DNA of 64,000 nucleotides from JAXGRD01 sp040766105 (GCA_040766105.1 JAXGRD010000001.1:542047-606046), one strand, 5' to 3'. Counted from the stretch's first letter, positions 25,490-35,115 are shown. Numbers and translations: made by a program. Notes: generated by a model not told the origin, from the sequence alone.

Positions 25490-28252
25490 ATGGGCTTAAT
25501 GGAAAAAATCTTTGGCGACTTAAATGTGAAGGAGCTGAAGAAGATAGATAAAATTGTGGACAGGATCGAAGAGTTGGATGAAACTATGAAGGTCTTGTCA
25601 GACGATGAACTAAGGGAGAAGACCCCCGCCTTTCGACAGCGGTTGGAAGAAGGGGAAACCTTGGATGAGATTCTTCCCGAAGCATTTGCTGTCTGTAGGG
25701 AAGCCGCATGGCGTTCCTTGGGGATGAAGCATTTCCGCGTGCAGTTGGTGGGCGGCGTGGCTCTCCATCAAGGCAGAATCGCGGAGATGAAGACCGGTGA
25801 AGGTAAAACCTTGGCAGCAACGCTTCCCGTATATCTCAATGCCTTGGAAGGAAAGGGCGTTCACGTTGTCACGGTCAACGACTACTTGGCCAAGCGTGAC
25901 TGCGAATGGATGGGCAAGTGCTACAATTTCTTGGGACTTTCCGTAGGCTGTGTTATTCACGGGCTTACTGACGAAGAGAGAAAAGCAGCATATCAGGCAG
26001 ATATTACATACGGAACCAACAACGAGTACGGCTTCGACTATTTGAGAGACAACATGGTCATCTACAAGGAAGCCATGACACAGCGACCGCTGAACTACGC
26101 CATCGTGGACGAAGTGGACTCCATCCTCATCGATGAAGCCCGAACCCCCCTCATCATTTCCGGTCAGGGGGACAAGTCCACGGAGTTATATAGCACCGCC
26201 GATCGCTTCGTGAAAAACCTGAAAGCAGAAACCGACTATAAAATAGATGAAAAGGATAAGCAAATCTCCCTGACGGAGGGCGGTGTGGAGAAGTGCGAAA
26301 GCTTCTTCAAAATCGACAACTTCTCCGATCCGGAGCACATGGAAATCAACCATCACGTAATGCAGGCCCTCAAGGCGCGCTTCATCATGCACAGGGACAT
26401 CGACTACATCGTAAAGGACGATGAAGTGGTCATCGTAGACGAGTTTACCGGCCGTCTCATGTTTGGAAGAAGATACAGCGACGGTCTTCATCAGGCCATA
26501 GAGGCGAAGGAAAGGGTGAAGGTTAAGTCCGAGTCCAAGACCTTGGCGACCATCACCTTGCAGAACTATTTCAGAATGTATCAAAAGTTAGCCGGTATGA
26601 CCGGTACTGCCAAGACGGAAGAAGATGAGTTCCGTGACATCTACAACATGGATGTTGTGGTCATTCCCACCAATAAGGAAATCGTTAGAGAAGATGCGCA
26701 GGATGCGGTCTTTTCCACGGAGCGAGGCAAGTTCAAAGCCATCGTGGATCGAGTCTGCGAGGCTCACGAAAAGGGGATGCCCGTATTGGTAGGTACTATC
26801 TCTATTGAGAAATCCGAAGAAATCGCCACCGCCTTGCGAAAAAGAGGTGTGAAGGACTTCAATGTCCTCAACGCCAAGCAGCATGAAAAGGAAGCTGCCA
26901 TCATCGCTGAGGCGGGAAGAGAAAAGAAAATCACCATTGCCACCAACATGGCCGGCCGTGGTACGGACATTATTCTGGGCGGAAACCCGGAGTTTGAAGC
27001 GAAGAAGGACATGGAAAAAGAAGGCTTCGACCAAGAGACCATCGCCTATGCATCCACCATGATTCCCACGGAGGACAAAGTTATTTTGGATGCCCGCAAG
27101 CGTTTTAAGGAACTCCACGATAAATACAAGGAAGAGCGTGCGGAAGAGCAGCAGCGAGTCAGAGACTTGGGAGGCCTGTACATCATAGGTACGGAGCGAC
27201 ATGAATCCAGACGAATCGACAACCAATTGCGAGGTCGATCCGGACGTCAGGGTGACCCGGGAACTACACAGTTCTGCATCTCCTTGGAAGACGAGCTCAT
27301 GCGTCGCTTCGGCGGAGAAAAGATGAAGGGCGTGGTGGACAAGTTGGGTGTTGAGGAAGACGAGGCCATCGAAGCCGGCATGATTACCAGGCAAATCGAG
27401 AATGCCCAGAAAAAAGTGGAGGCGCGCAACTTCTCCATTCGTAAATATGTTCTTCAATATGACAACGTCATGAACAAACAGCGAGAAATCATCTACGATG
27501 AGCGGAAGAGGGTTCTCTTTGGAGAGGACTTGAAGGAATATGTCACCAACATGACAAAGGAGCTATTGGAAGAAGAAATCGCTGCAACTGTGGTGGAATC
27601 CAAGTATCCGGAAGAATGGGACCTGGAGAGACTCAACGAAAACTTAAAGAAAATCTGTGACCGCTTTGAAGGCATTGAATATGAAGAGGACTCCATGGGG
27701 GACTTGGATGAGGAACAGCTGCGAGAAGATGTGTTCAATGACTTCAAGGAATTGTATCAGCAGAAGGAGGACGAAATCGGAGAAGAGCGCATGCGTGAAG
27801 TGGAGCGCATGATTCTTATCCGAGTTGTAGACAACAAGTGGATGGACCACATCGATGCCATGGATCAGCTGAAGAGCGGTATCGGTCTGCGAGGCTTGGG
27901 TGGACAGGATCCTGCGGGTGCCTATGCCACAGAAGGCTTTGCCATGTTTGAGGAAATGATTGCCGCCATCAAGGAAGAAACCGTCAAGTTCTGCTACAAC
28001 GTGACCGTCACCACTTCCACAGAGCGTAAGGAAGTCTTCGGCAAGAGCAGCTCTATGAAGGAAGAATACGAAGACGAGACCGGTTTTATGCAGGAACCCA
28101 TGAGTGACGATATGCCTGCAGAACAGCAGATTCCCCAGCGAGAAAAGCGACAGGAAACCGTCAAGCGGGATCAGCCAAAGGTGGGAAGAAATGACCCCTG
28201 CCCCTGTGGCAGCGGAAAGAAATATAAGCATTGTTGCGGAAGAGGAGAATAA
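25490..28252 (+). CDS. secA: Preprotein translocase ATPase SecA
   Basis: A 920-residue SecA, the motor that drives proteins through SecYEG. Walker A is EMKTGEGKTLAATLP near residue 103, the DEAD-type box is AIVDEVDSILIDEARTP, motif VI region is TNMAGRGTDIILGGN and QLRGRSGRQGDPG, and the end has the zinc-binding SEC-C motif CPCGSGKKYKHCC. It starts directly after the CBS gene stop and is followed three bases later by prfB, a common clostridial order. Confidence 0.98.
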   Translation: MGLMEKIFGDLNVKELKKIDKIVDRIEELDETMKVLSDDELREKTPAFRQRLEEGETLDEILPEAFAVCREAAWRSLGMKHFRVQLVGGVALHQGRIAEMKTGEGKTLAATLPVYLNALEGKGVHVVTVNDYLAKRDCEWMGKCYNFLGLSVGCVIHGLTDEERKAAYQADITYGTNNEYGFDYLRDNMVIYKEAMTQRPLNYAIVDEVDSILIDEARTPLIISGQGDKSTELYSTADRFVKNLKAETDYKIDEKDKQISLTEGGVEKCESFFKIDNFSDPEHMEINHHVMQALKARFIMHRDIDYIVKDDEVVIVDEFTGRLMFGRRYSDGLHQAIEAKERVKVKSESKTLATITLQNYFRMYQKLAGMTGTAKTEEDEFRDIYNMDVVVIPTNKEIVREDAQDAVFSTERGKFKAIVDRVCEAHEKGMPVLVGTISIEKSEEIATALRKRGVKDFNVLNAKQHEKEAAIIAEAGREKKITIATNMAGRGTDIILGGNPEFEAKKDMEKEGFDQETIAYASTMIPTEDKVILDARKRFKELHDKYKEERAEEQQRVRDLGGLYIIGTERHESRRIDNQLRGRSGRQGDPGTTQFCISLEDELMRRFGGEKMKGVVDKLGVEEDEAIEAGMITRQIENAQKKVEARNFSIRKYVLQYDNVMNKQREIIYDERKRVLFGEDLKEYVTNMTKELLEEEIAATVVESKYPEEWDLERLNENLKKICDRFEGIEYEEDSMGDLDEEQLREDVFNDFKELYQQKEDEIGEERMREVERMILIRVVDNKWMDHIDAMDQLKSGIGLRGLGGQDPAGAYATEGFAMFEEMIAAIKEETVKFCYNVTVTTSTERKEVFGKSSSMKEEYEDETGFMQEPMSDDMPAEQQIPQREKRQETVKRDQPKVGRNDPCPCGSGKKYKHCCGRGE

Positions 28253-28255
28253 AAA

Positions 28256-29354
28256 ATGTTGCAGTTAGATCACATCAAAACCCAGATGCCGGCATGGAAG
28301 GCGGCACTCTCTGAGGCAGGTGAGTCCCTTTGACCCGGCTGGGTTAAAGGAGAAGATAGACGCCTTGAACAAGGTTGTGGAGCAACCGGACTTCTGGAAT
28401 GACCAGGAAAAGGCGCAAAAGGTATTAAAAGATAAAAAGAAACTGGAAGACGAACTGGGAGACTATGAACAGCTGGAAGCCCAGCTGGAAGATATTGAAA
28501 TTCTCTTAGCCCTTGCCGAAGAGGAAGAGGATGCGTCTTTGGTTTCAGAAATTGAAGAGGCCTGTGGCAATTACAAGGAAGCGGCGGAGAGTTATCGAAT
28601 CAAAACTTTGCTGACGGGAGAATACGACGGAAACAACGCCATCCTCTCCGTTCACGGAGGCAGCGGTGGTAACGATGCCAAGGATTGGGCAGAGATGCTC
28701 TACCGAATGTACACCCGATGGGCGGAGCAAAAGGGTTACAAGGTCAAAGTCATGGACTACCAAGACGATGAAGTGGGGGGCATCAACAGTGCCACACTCC
28801 TCATCGAAGGGGAAAATGTCTACGGCTACTTGAAGCATGAAAAGGGTGTTCACCGGCTGGTGCGAATCTCCCCCTTTGATTCCTCCGGCAGGCGACATAC
28901 ATCCTTTGCCAGCATCGACGTGGTGCCGGAAATCGAGGAAGATATGGATATCGACATTGATCCGGAGGATCTTCGCGTGGATACCTTCCGAAGCAGCGGT
29001 GCCGGTGGCCAGCATGTCAACAAGACCGACTCGGCCATCCGCATTACCCATCTTCCCACCAATATCGTCGTATCCTGCCAAAACGAGCGGTCCCAACACC
29101 AGAACCGGGAAACGGCCATGAAGCTTTTGATGAGCAAGCTCATAGAGCTGAAAGAGCAGGAACACAAGGAAAACCTGAAGGAGCTGAAGGGAGACTACAG
29201 CCAGATTACCTGGGGGAGCCAAATCCGATCCTATGTTTTCCACCCCTATACCATGGTGAAGGACCATCGAACGGGCGCAGAGGTGGGCAACGTCCAATCT
29301 GTCATGGATGGGGCCTTGGACTACTTTATCAACGAAGAATTGAAGAACCTATAG
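28256..29354 (+). CDS. prfB: Peptide chain release factor 2, with programmed +1 frameshift
   Basis: RF2, about 365 residues, terminates at UGA and UAA. Translation begins at ATG 28256 and reads 25 codons to an in-frame TGA at 28331-28333. The classic slip site CTT TGA C is present, with the SD-like AGGTGAG at 28318-28324 just upstream; a +1 shift resumes at GAC 28332 and gives DPAGLKEKIDALNKVVEQPDF. The catalytic GGQ is in SSGAGGQHVNKTDSAIR. Low RF2 lets the ribosome shift and so raises RF2. Lies between secA and tex. Confidence 0.96.
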
Positions 29355-29361
29355 GAGCATT

Positions 29362-31626
29362 ATGAATATAACCGAAAAAATCGCAAAAGAACTGAAGTTG
29401 CCTGTGGCAAATGTGGAAAAAACCGTTGCCCTCATTGACGAAGGCAACACCATCCCTTTTATTGCCCGGTACCGTAAGGAAGTGACCGGTGCCATGTCCG
29501 ACGTGGAACTCCGTGCCTTGGAGGATCGCCTCACCTATCTTCGCGGATTGGAAGAGCGCAAGGAAGAGGTATGCAAGCTCATTGAGGAGCAGGGAAAGCT
29601 GACCCCGGAACTGAAGGCGGACATCGAGGCGGCGGAGATTCTTCAGCGAGTGGAGGATTTGTACAAGCCCTTCAAAAAGAAGAAGGCAACCAGAGCAGGG
29701 AAGGCGAAGGAAAAGGGACTGGAACCTTTGGCTATGATTTTTTGGGCCCAAGAGATGCAAGAGGGAACACCAGAGAAGGTGGCACAGGAATATGTGAAGC
29801 CTTCGGAAGATGCAGCCTTATCTGTGGCAACGGCAGAAGATGCCATTGCCGGTGCCTGTGATATTATCGCTGAGATGATTTCCGACGATCCGGATCTGAC
29901 CCAGATGGTGAGAGAAAAAACGGAAGCGGGGGGCATGATTGTCTCCGTTGCCGCTGATCCTGAGGAAAAGACAGTCTATGAGCCCTATTACGAGTTTAGC
30001 GAGAAAATCAATAAAATTCCCGACCATCGTGTCTTGGCCATTAACCGAGGAGAAAAGGAAAAGAAACTGAAGGTAAAGGTGGAGGCTCCCGTGGAAGCCA
30101 TCCATGAAGGGCTGATGAGCCGGGTGATTCGAAACGAAAAATCTATCTTCTTCTCACTTCTCACGGCCACCATAGAAGACAGCTACAAGCGGCTTACCGC
30201 ACCATCCGTAGAGAGAGAGATGCGTAACAAGCTGACGGAGCGAGCAGAGCTGGAGGCAGTGAAGATCTTTGGTAAAAATACGGAGAGTCTTCTCATGACG
30301 CCGCCGGTGAAGGGTGCCCGAATCATCAGCATCGATCCGGGGTTCCGAACCGGTTGCAAGGTGGCGGTTCTCAATGAAACCGGAAAACTCTTGGCATACA
30401 CCACCGTTTATCCTACAGAGCCGCGGAAAGACGTTAAGGGGACGGAGGCAACTTTAGGGAAGTTGGTGGAGAAATACAAGATCAACACCATCGTTATCGG
30501 CAACGGAACGGCAAGCCGAGAGACGGAAGAAGTGGTCGCTGCCTTCATACAAAAGACGGGTCTTCCCATACACTACACCATCGTTAATGAGGCGGGGGCT
30601 TCCGTGTATTCGGCATCCAAGCTGGCGACGGAGGAGTATCCGGACTTGGATGTGACCACAAGAGGGGCCATGTCCTTGGGAAGACGGCTGCAGGATCCCA
30701 TGGCAGAACTGGTGAAGATTCCCATCAAGAGCATCGGTGTGGGTCAGTATCAGCATGACATCAACCAAAAGCTTTTGGAAGGCGAGCTGGACAAGGTGGT
30801 GGAGAACTGCGTCAACCGTGTCGGTGTGGATTTGAACACGGCATCCCCATCCCTACTGGAGCATGTGGCGGGCATTAACGGTGCCATTGCAAAGAATATC
30901 GTGGCTTACCGTGAAGAAATTGGCAAGTTCCAAGGACGAACGGAATTAAAGAAGGTTCCCAAGCTGGGACCCAAGGCCTTCGACCAAAGTGCCGGTTTCA
31001 TGCGGATTTCAGATGGAAAAAATCCGTTGGATGCCACCAGTGTCCATCCCGAGTCCTATAAGGCGACGGAGGCCATGTTGAACAAATTGGGTATCGACAA
31101 AAAGGAAATTGGTGCCGTAGCAGATATTGAAGAAAAAATTTGGGATCTCTATGCTCCCAAGGGAAAGCCGGATAAGTCTTCAGGTCGAGTGAAAGGCCTT
31201 GCGGCTCTGGCGGAGCTTCAGAAAAAACAGGAGCCTGTCACGAGGAACCTGGGCAAGGCTTTAGAGGCTTTGGCCATGAAGCTGGAAATCGGCTTGCCCA
31301 CCCTAAAGGATATTGTGGAGGAAATCAAGAAGCCGGGGAGAGATCCGAGAGAAGATGCGCCGCCGGTAATTTTCCGAAAGGATGTTCGAAGTCTGGATGA
31401 CATGGAAGTGGGAATGGAAATGACGGGAACCGTGCGAAATGTAGTGGATTTCGGGGCTTTCGTGGATGTAGGCGTGAAGAATGACGGTCTGGTGCATATC
31501 TCACAACTCTCCAATCGATTTGTGAAACATCCTATGGATGTGGTCTCGGTGGGAGATACGGTTAAAGTAAAGATATTGGAAATCGATAAAGCAAAAGGGA
31601 AAATTTCCCTCACGATGAAGGTGTAG
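29362..31626 (+). CDS. tex: Tex family RNA-binding protein
   Basis: A 754-residue Tex protein with the N-terminal helical domain (IPFIARYRKEVTGAMSDVELR), the YqgF-like fold (ISIDPGFRTGCKVAVLNETGKLL), the helix-hairpin-helix segment (LNTASPSLLEHVAGINGAIAKNIVAYRE) and a C-terminal S1 RNA-binding domain at about 680-752 (GMEMTGTVRNVVDFGAFVDVGVKNDGLVHISQL). It binds RNA and is linked to transcription fitness. It begins seven bases after prfB. Confidence 0.97.
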   Translation: MNITEKIAKELKLPVANVEKTVALIDEGNTIPFIARYRKEVTGAMSDVELRALEDRLTYLRGLEERKEEVCKLIEEQGKLTPELKADIEAAEILQRVEDLYKPFKKKKATRAGKAKEKGLEPLAMIFWAQEMQEGTPEKVAQEYVKPSEDAALSVATAEDAIAGACDIIAEMISDDPDLTQMVREKTEAGGMIVSVAADPEEKTVYEPYYEFSEKINKIPDHRVLAINRGEKEKKLKVKVEAPVEAIHEGLMSRVIRNEKSIFFSLLTATIEDSYKRLTAPSVEREMRNKLTERAELEAVKIFGKNTESLLMTPPVKGARIISIDPGFRTGCKVAVLNETGKLLAYTTVYPTEPRKDVKGTEATLGKLVEKYKINTIVIGNGTASRETEEVVAAFIQKTGLPIHYTIVNEAGASVYSASKLATEEYPDLDVTTRGAMSLGRRLQDPMAELVKIPIKSIGVGQYQHDINQKLLEGELDKVVENCVNRVGVDLNTASPSLLEHVAGINGAIAKNIVAYREEIGKFQGRTELKKVPKLGPKAFDQSAGFMRISDGKNPLDATSVHPESYKATEAMLNKLGIDKKEIGAVADIEEKIWDLYAPKGKPDKSSGRVKGLAALAELQKKQEPVTRNLGKALEALAMKLEIGLPTLKDIVEEIKKPGRDPREDAPPVIFRKDVRSLDDMEVGMEMTGTVRNVVDFGAFVDVGVKNDGLVHISQLSNRFVKHPMDVVSVGDTVKVKILEIDKAKGKISLTMKV

Positions 31627-31662
31627 AGGGAAGATGTATACAGTATTTATAATCTGATAACA

Positions 31663-31691
31663 TTGTAAATTTAAACATCTCATGTTATTAT
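31663..31691 (+). promoter_or_regulatory. Promoter of the decarboxylase beta-subunit gene
   Basis: TTGTAA (31663-31668), 17-base spacer, TATTAT (31686-31691). The leader contains GGTGCG...CGCACC (31698-31720), a 6-bp stem with no T-run, then AAAAAGGAG before the gene. Confidence 0.65.
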
Positions 31692-31751
31692 CTTAGCGGT
31701 GCGAAGGATATTTGCGCACCTGCGGTCGTTAGAAAAAGGAGACAGAAAAAA

Positions 31752-32897
31752 ATGATTTTGGAGACCTTCAATAAGTTTATCGGCGATATGGGAGTGGTGA
31801 ATCTGGATCTAAGATCGGGCATCATGATTGTTGTGGCACTGTTCTTCCTGTTCCTTGCAATAGGCAAGGGATTTGAACCGCTACTCTTAATTCCCATTGG
31901 ATTTGGTATGCTGCTTTCCAACTTGCCCTTGTCAGGGATATATCTGACGGAGATTCCGGCTGGAACGGATTTTGCGGATTATGGATTGTTGACTACCTTC
32001 TATTTATTGAAACCGATACTGCCTTCACTCATATTTATGGGGGTTGGTGCCATGACGGACTTTGGGCCGTTGATTGCAAATCCTAAGTCTCTGATTTTGG
32101 GAGCTGCGGCACAGTTCGGTATATTCTTTGCATTCTTTGCGGCCATTCTTTTGGGATTCAATGCACAGGGAGCTGCATCTATCGGCATTATTGGTGGAGC
32201 GGATGGTCCTACGGCAATCTACTTGACCCAGAAGCTTGCACCTGAACTATTGGGCGCGGTAGCTGTAGCAGCCTATTCCTACATGGCATTGGTTCCGGTT
32301 ATTCAGCCTCCCATCATGAAGGCGTTGACCACTAAGAAAGAGCGTGTCATCAAAATGGATCAGCTCAGGCCTGTAAGTCAATTGGAAAAGATTTTGTTCC
32401 CTATCATGGTTACCCTAGTAGTCGTTCTGTTGCTCCCCGCGGCAGCACCTCTCATCGGTATGCTCATGCTTGGAAACCTCTTTAAAGAATCCGGAAGGAC
32501 GCTTCGTCTCTCCGATACATCTTCCAATGCTTTAATCAATATCGTTACGATTATGTTAGGTCTTGCAGTAGGAGCCTCTGCACAGGGGCCGTCATTCCTA
32601 GTGTGGGATACTGTGAAGATTATTATATTGGGCGTGCTTGCCTTTGCAGTGGGAACCGCAGGTGGCGTCCTCATCGCGAAGCTGATGAACGTACTGACTG
32701 GTGGGAGAATCAATCCCCTCATTGGATCCGCCGGCGTCTCGGCAGTACCAATGGCCGCCCGCGTTTCTCAGGTAGTGGGGCAGAAGGAGAACCCATCCAA
32801 CTTCCTCCTCATGCATGCCATGGGGCCAAACGTAGCCGGGGTTATTGGCTCGGCCGTTGCCGCCAGTGTCATGCTATCCATGTTCAGCGGATATTAA
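31752..32897 (+). CDS. Sodium ion-translocating decarboxylase beta subunit
   Basis: A 381-residue, roughly eleven-helix membrane protein of the OadB/GcdB/MmdB family, which couples decarboxylation of a carboxybiotin carrier to Na+ export. The re-entrant signature GIIGGADGPTAIYLTQKLAPELLGAVAVAAYSYMALVP and the closing GSAGVSAVPMAARVSQVVGQKENPSNFLLMHAMGPNVAGVIGSA are conserved. No alpha (carboxyltransferase), gamma or biotin-carrier subunit is adjacent, so partners must be elsewhere. It is a single-gene unit with its own promoter and terminator. Confidence 0.93.
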   Translation: MILETFNKFIGDMGVVNLDLRSGIMIVVALFFLFLAIGKGFEPLLLIPIGFGMLLSNLPLSGIYLTEIPAGTDFADYGLLTTFYLLKPILPSLIFMGVGAMTDFGPLIANPKSLILGAAAQFGIFFAFFAAILLGFNAQGAASIGIIGGADGPTAIYLTQKLAPELLGAVAVAAYSYMALVPVIQPPIMKALTTKKERVIKMDQLRPVSQLEKILFPIMVTLVVVLLLPAAAPLIGMLMLGNLFKESGRTLRLSDTSSNALINIVTIMLGLAVGASAQGPSFLVWDTVKIIILGVLAFAVGTAGGVLIAKLMNVLTGGRINPLIGSAGVSAVPMAARVSQVVGQKENPSNFLLMHAMGPNVAGVIGSAVAASVMLSMFSGY

Positions 32898-32920
32898 TTG
32901 AGAGTACATTATGTATATCA

Positions 32921-32953
32921 AAACACCTTCTCGGAAATCGGGAAGGTGTTTTT
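32921..32953 (+). terminator. Rho-independent terminator
   Basis: AAACACCTTC (32921-32930) pairs perfectly with GAAGGTGTTT (32942-32951) and is followed by T residues, 24 bases after the beta-subunit stop. Confidence 0.9.
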
Positions 32954-32975
32954 GCTGTTCAAGTTATTATAATCA

Positions 32976-33004
32976 TTGACTTTCCGTGCTCCCAATGCTA
33001 TATT
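32976..33004 (+). promoter_or_regulatory. Promoter of surface-protein paralog 1
   Basis: TTGACT (32976-32981), 17-base spacer, TATATT (32999-33004). The downstream leader to the SD resembles the leader of paralog 2, so the promoter region was duplicated with the gene. Confidence 0.82.
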
Positions 33005-33050
33005 AATCGTGTATAAATGCACACACGATATCGTAGACTCAAGAGGATCT

Positions 33051-33149
33051 AGGAGGAGATGTTATGAAGAAAAAAGTATTTGCTATTGTATTAGCTGCCA
33101 TGATGGTGGTGGCATTGGTGCCTGCTTTGGCTTTTGCTGCACCCAGTGA
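33051..33149 (+). repeat. 5' conserved block shared by the two surface paralogs (copy 1)
   Basis: From AGGAGGAG through the signal-peptide codons, this block matches 34074-34172 nearly base for base: one substitution over roughly the first 93 bases, then divergence at the cleavage site. Confidence 0.85.
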
Positions 33150-33930
33150 TGTTACCTACATTGAAATTGGTGAGACAACACTTGATGAAGGCGGCGATCC
33201 CCTTCCGGCAAGCTCCGGAACTGGATGGTCTTATGCCGGTGGCGTACTGACATTGGATGGCTATAACGGAGGGACGATTTATTTTTGGCCCTATGAAGTA
33301 GGTGAAACTTTGACCATTGTTCTCAAAAACAGTAACACGATTACTGATGGAAACCTTTGGGCTGAAGATGGGAATCTCGTGATACAAGGAAGCGGTTCTT
33401 TAACGATTAACGCAACCGGAGGGGATCCGGCGATAGATGTTGAAGATGGGACTTTGACTTTTGATTTGGGACCAGGTGGAAAAGTGGAAGCAACGGTAGT
33501 GTCAGACAATTCACTATTGCCTGCAATTGGTGTTTATGATTATGAGGATGGCACACCGGGTGCAGTGATGACTGCCACTTTGGATAAAATTATCCTAAAG
33601 GCCAACAATGTTGTTGTGGATCCCCAAAATGGTGTGGTCGCACTACAAAAGATTGTTGATGAGACGTCCCCTGCGGATCCGTCTCCTGAAGTGCCAACCG
33701 ATACCTATGCAACCATTAAAGCGACAGCAGATGGTGCAATTGCAACTACAGTTATTATTCAAGGCACAGCAGCACCTGCACAGCCAGTAAAGGCTGATCC
33801 TGCAGGCACAGTAGTGAAGAAAGCTGTTACACCGAAGACTGGCGATAACGGAATGACCGGAGCTGTCATGTTTCTCATGATCGCGGGAGCTGCAACAGCA
33901 ATCGGACTGGCAAAGAGAAAGTACAACTAA
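33064..33930 (+). CDS. Sortase-anchored surface protein, paralog 1
   Basis: A 288-residue exported protein: signal peptide MKKKVFAIVLAAMMVVALVPALAF with cleavage near AFA-AP, then a domain beginning GWSYAGGVLTLDGYNGGTIYF and LTIVLKNSNTI that reads as beta-strand repeats. The C-terminus has a sorting signal TPKTGD at residue 256, a hydrophobic helix and the positive tail AKRKYN. The motif has Thr where LPXTG has Leu. Function of the outer domain unknown. SD AGGAGGAG is 5-6 bases upstream. Confidence 0.85.
   Translation: MKKKVFAIVLAAMMVVALVPALAFAAPSDVTYIEIGETTLDEGGDPLPASSGTGWSYAGGVLTLDGYNGGTIYFWPYEVGETLTIVLKNSNTITDGNLWAEDGNLVIQGSGSLTINATGGDPAIDVEDGTLTFDLGPGGKVEATVVSDNSLLPAIGVYDYEDGTPGAVMTATLDKIILKANNVVVDPQNGVVALQKIVDETSPADPSPEVPTDTYATIKATADGAIATTVIIQGTAAPAQPVKADPAGTVVKKAVTPKTGDNGMTGAVMFLMIAGAATAIGLAKRKYN
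33781..33930 (+). repeat. 3' conserved block shared by the two surface paralogs (copy 1)
   Basis: These 150 bases, coding for the linker, TPKTGD signal and membrane anchor, match 34918-35067 with a single difference (T versus G in the anchor). Confidence 0.92.
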
Positions 33931-33937
33931 TGTATTT

Positions 33938-33975
33938 AAAAACTAACGGGCAAGATATTGCTCGTTAGTTTTTTT
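33938..33975 (+). terminator. Rho-independent terminator of paralog 1
   Basis: A 15-bp stem (33938-33952 with 33959-33973, one G-U) with loop AGATAT and a following T-run. Confidence 0.92.
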
Positions 33976-33998
33976 ATACCAGTAATAACCTCATTCAT

Positions 33999-34027
33999 TT
34001 GACTTCTCTTGTCCCCGATGCTATATT
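33999..34027 (+). promoter_or_regulatory. Promoter of surface-protein paralog 2
   Basis: TTGACT (33999-34004), 17-base spacer, TATATT (34022-34027), the counterpart of the promoter at 32976. Confidence 0.82.
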
Positions 34028-34073
34028 AATCTTGTATAAATGTCCATACGATTTTGCAGACGCAAGAGGACTT

Positions 34074-34172
34074 AGGAGGAGATGTTATGAAGAAAAGAGT
34101 ATTTGCTATTGTATTAGCTGCCATGATGGTGGTGGCATTGGTGCCTGCTTTGGCTTTTGCTGAACCGGTAAC
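34074..34172 (+). repeat. 5' conserved block shared by the two surface paralogs (copy 2)
   Basis: Partner of 33051-33149: ribosome site and signal-peptide coding sequence almost identical to paralog 1, diverging where the mature protein starts. Confidence 0.85.
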
Positions 34173-35067
34173 CACAGGGGTTACAGACCTCTATGTAAAT
34201 AATGATTGGTTGAATTTCGATGAAGAGACGGACTATATTCTTGACGCAGAGGGTCCCGGATGGACTTATTCTGAAGGTGTTCTGACGCTCGACGGATATA
34301 ACGGTGGGGCGATTTATTTGAGACCGTATTTGGATCAAGAGGAAACGCTTACCATTGTACTGAAAAACGAAAACACGGTATCACCTTCAGATATATCTGA
34401 AGGTGAGTCGACTGAGATGGTTGCCCTCGGAGCGACCGGTGGCGGTAATATTGTTTTCCAAGGTACCGGAAAACTGATAGTTAAGGGCTCGGAAGAATCC
34501 GGTGGTATTATTGTAGAAAACGGGACAGTAACTTTCAATTTATCGGTAGGTGGGTCTGTAACTACAGAGGCACCGATTCCAGCTGATTCAACAGATGGCT
34601 CTGTGGTTCCCGCTATTGCAGTCTATGACTACAACTACAATGTGGGTTTGATGACAGCGACAGTAGACAAGATTACCCTGAATAAGAATAATGTTATTGT
34701 TGCACCGGAAGCCGGTGTAGTTGCACTGCATACTTTTGCCTTCGATCGAGAGCTTTTACCGGCAGGAGATATAAAAGCGGACTCTCCGGATGAACCTTCC
34801 TCCGGAGATGCGGTAGCGGACGTAAAAGCTACAGTAGACTATACCTATGCAACAATCAAGGCGACACCTGATGGAGACTTAGTTGCATCAGCGACAGTGA
34901 CTGGAGTTGCACCTACACAGCCAGTAAAGGCTGATCCTGCAGGCACAGTAGTGAAGAAAGCTGTTACACCGAAGACTGGCGATAACGGAATGACCGGAGC
35001 TGTCATGGTTCTCATGATCGCGGGAGCTGCAACAGCAATCGGACTGGCAAAGAGAAAGTACAACTAA
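34087..35067 (+). CDS. Sortase-anchored surface protein, paralog 2
   Basis: A 326-residue paralog of the preceding gene. ATG 34087 has AGGAGGAG upstream; a longer frame from 34054 lies in the leader and was rejected. The signal peptide and the TPKTGD anchor (from residue 294) are nearly identical to paralog 1. The middle keeps only the pattern GWTYSEGVLTLDGYNGGAIYL and LTIVLKNENTV and has otherwise diverged and lengthened. Each gene has its own promoter and terminator. Role of the exposed domain unknown. Confidence 0.85.
   Translation: MKKRVFAIVLAAMMVVALVPALAFAEPVTTGVTDLYVNNDWLNFDEETDYILDAEGPGWTYSEGVLTLDGYNGGAIYLRPYLDQEETLTIVLKNENTVSPSDISEGESTEMVALGATGGGNIVFQGTGKLIVKGSEESGGIIVENGTVTFNLSVGGSVTTEAPIPADSTDGSVVPAIAVYDYNYNVGLMTATVDKITLNKNNVIVAPEAGVVALHTFAFDRELLPAGDIKADSPDEPSSGDAVADVKATVDYTYATIKATPDGDLVASATVTGVAPTQPVKADPAGTVVKKAVTPKTGDNGMTGAVMVLMIAGAATAIGLAKRKYN
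34918..35067 (+). repeat. 3' conserved block shared by the two surface paralogs (copy 2)
   Basis: Partner of 33781-33930, 149 of 150 bases identical. Confidence 0.92.
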
Positions 35068-35081
35068 AGAATGAACAGATT

Positions 35082-35115
35082 AAAAAAGCAAGGGACCGAT
35101 GTTCCTTGCTTTTTT
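35082..35115 (+). terminator. Rho-independent terminator of paralog 2
   Basis: AAAAAAGCAAGG (35082-35093) pairs with CCTTGCTTTTTT (35104-35115), 12 bp, with the T-run on the 3' arm. Confidence 0.92.

Noticed and set aside
26588..27457. 289-codon minus-strand frame inside secA
   Set aside because: Shadow of the secA reading frame with no recognisable domain.
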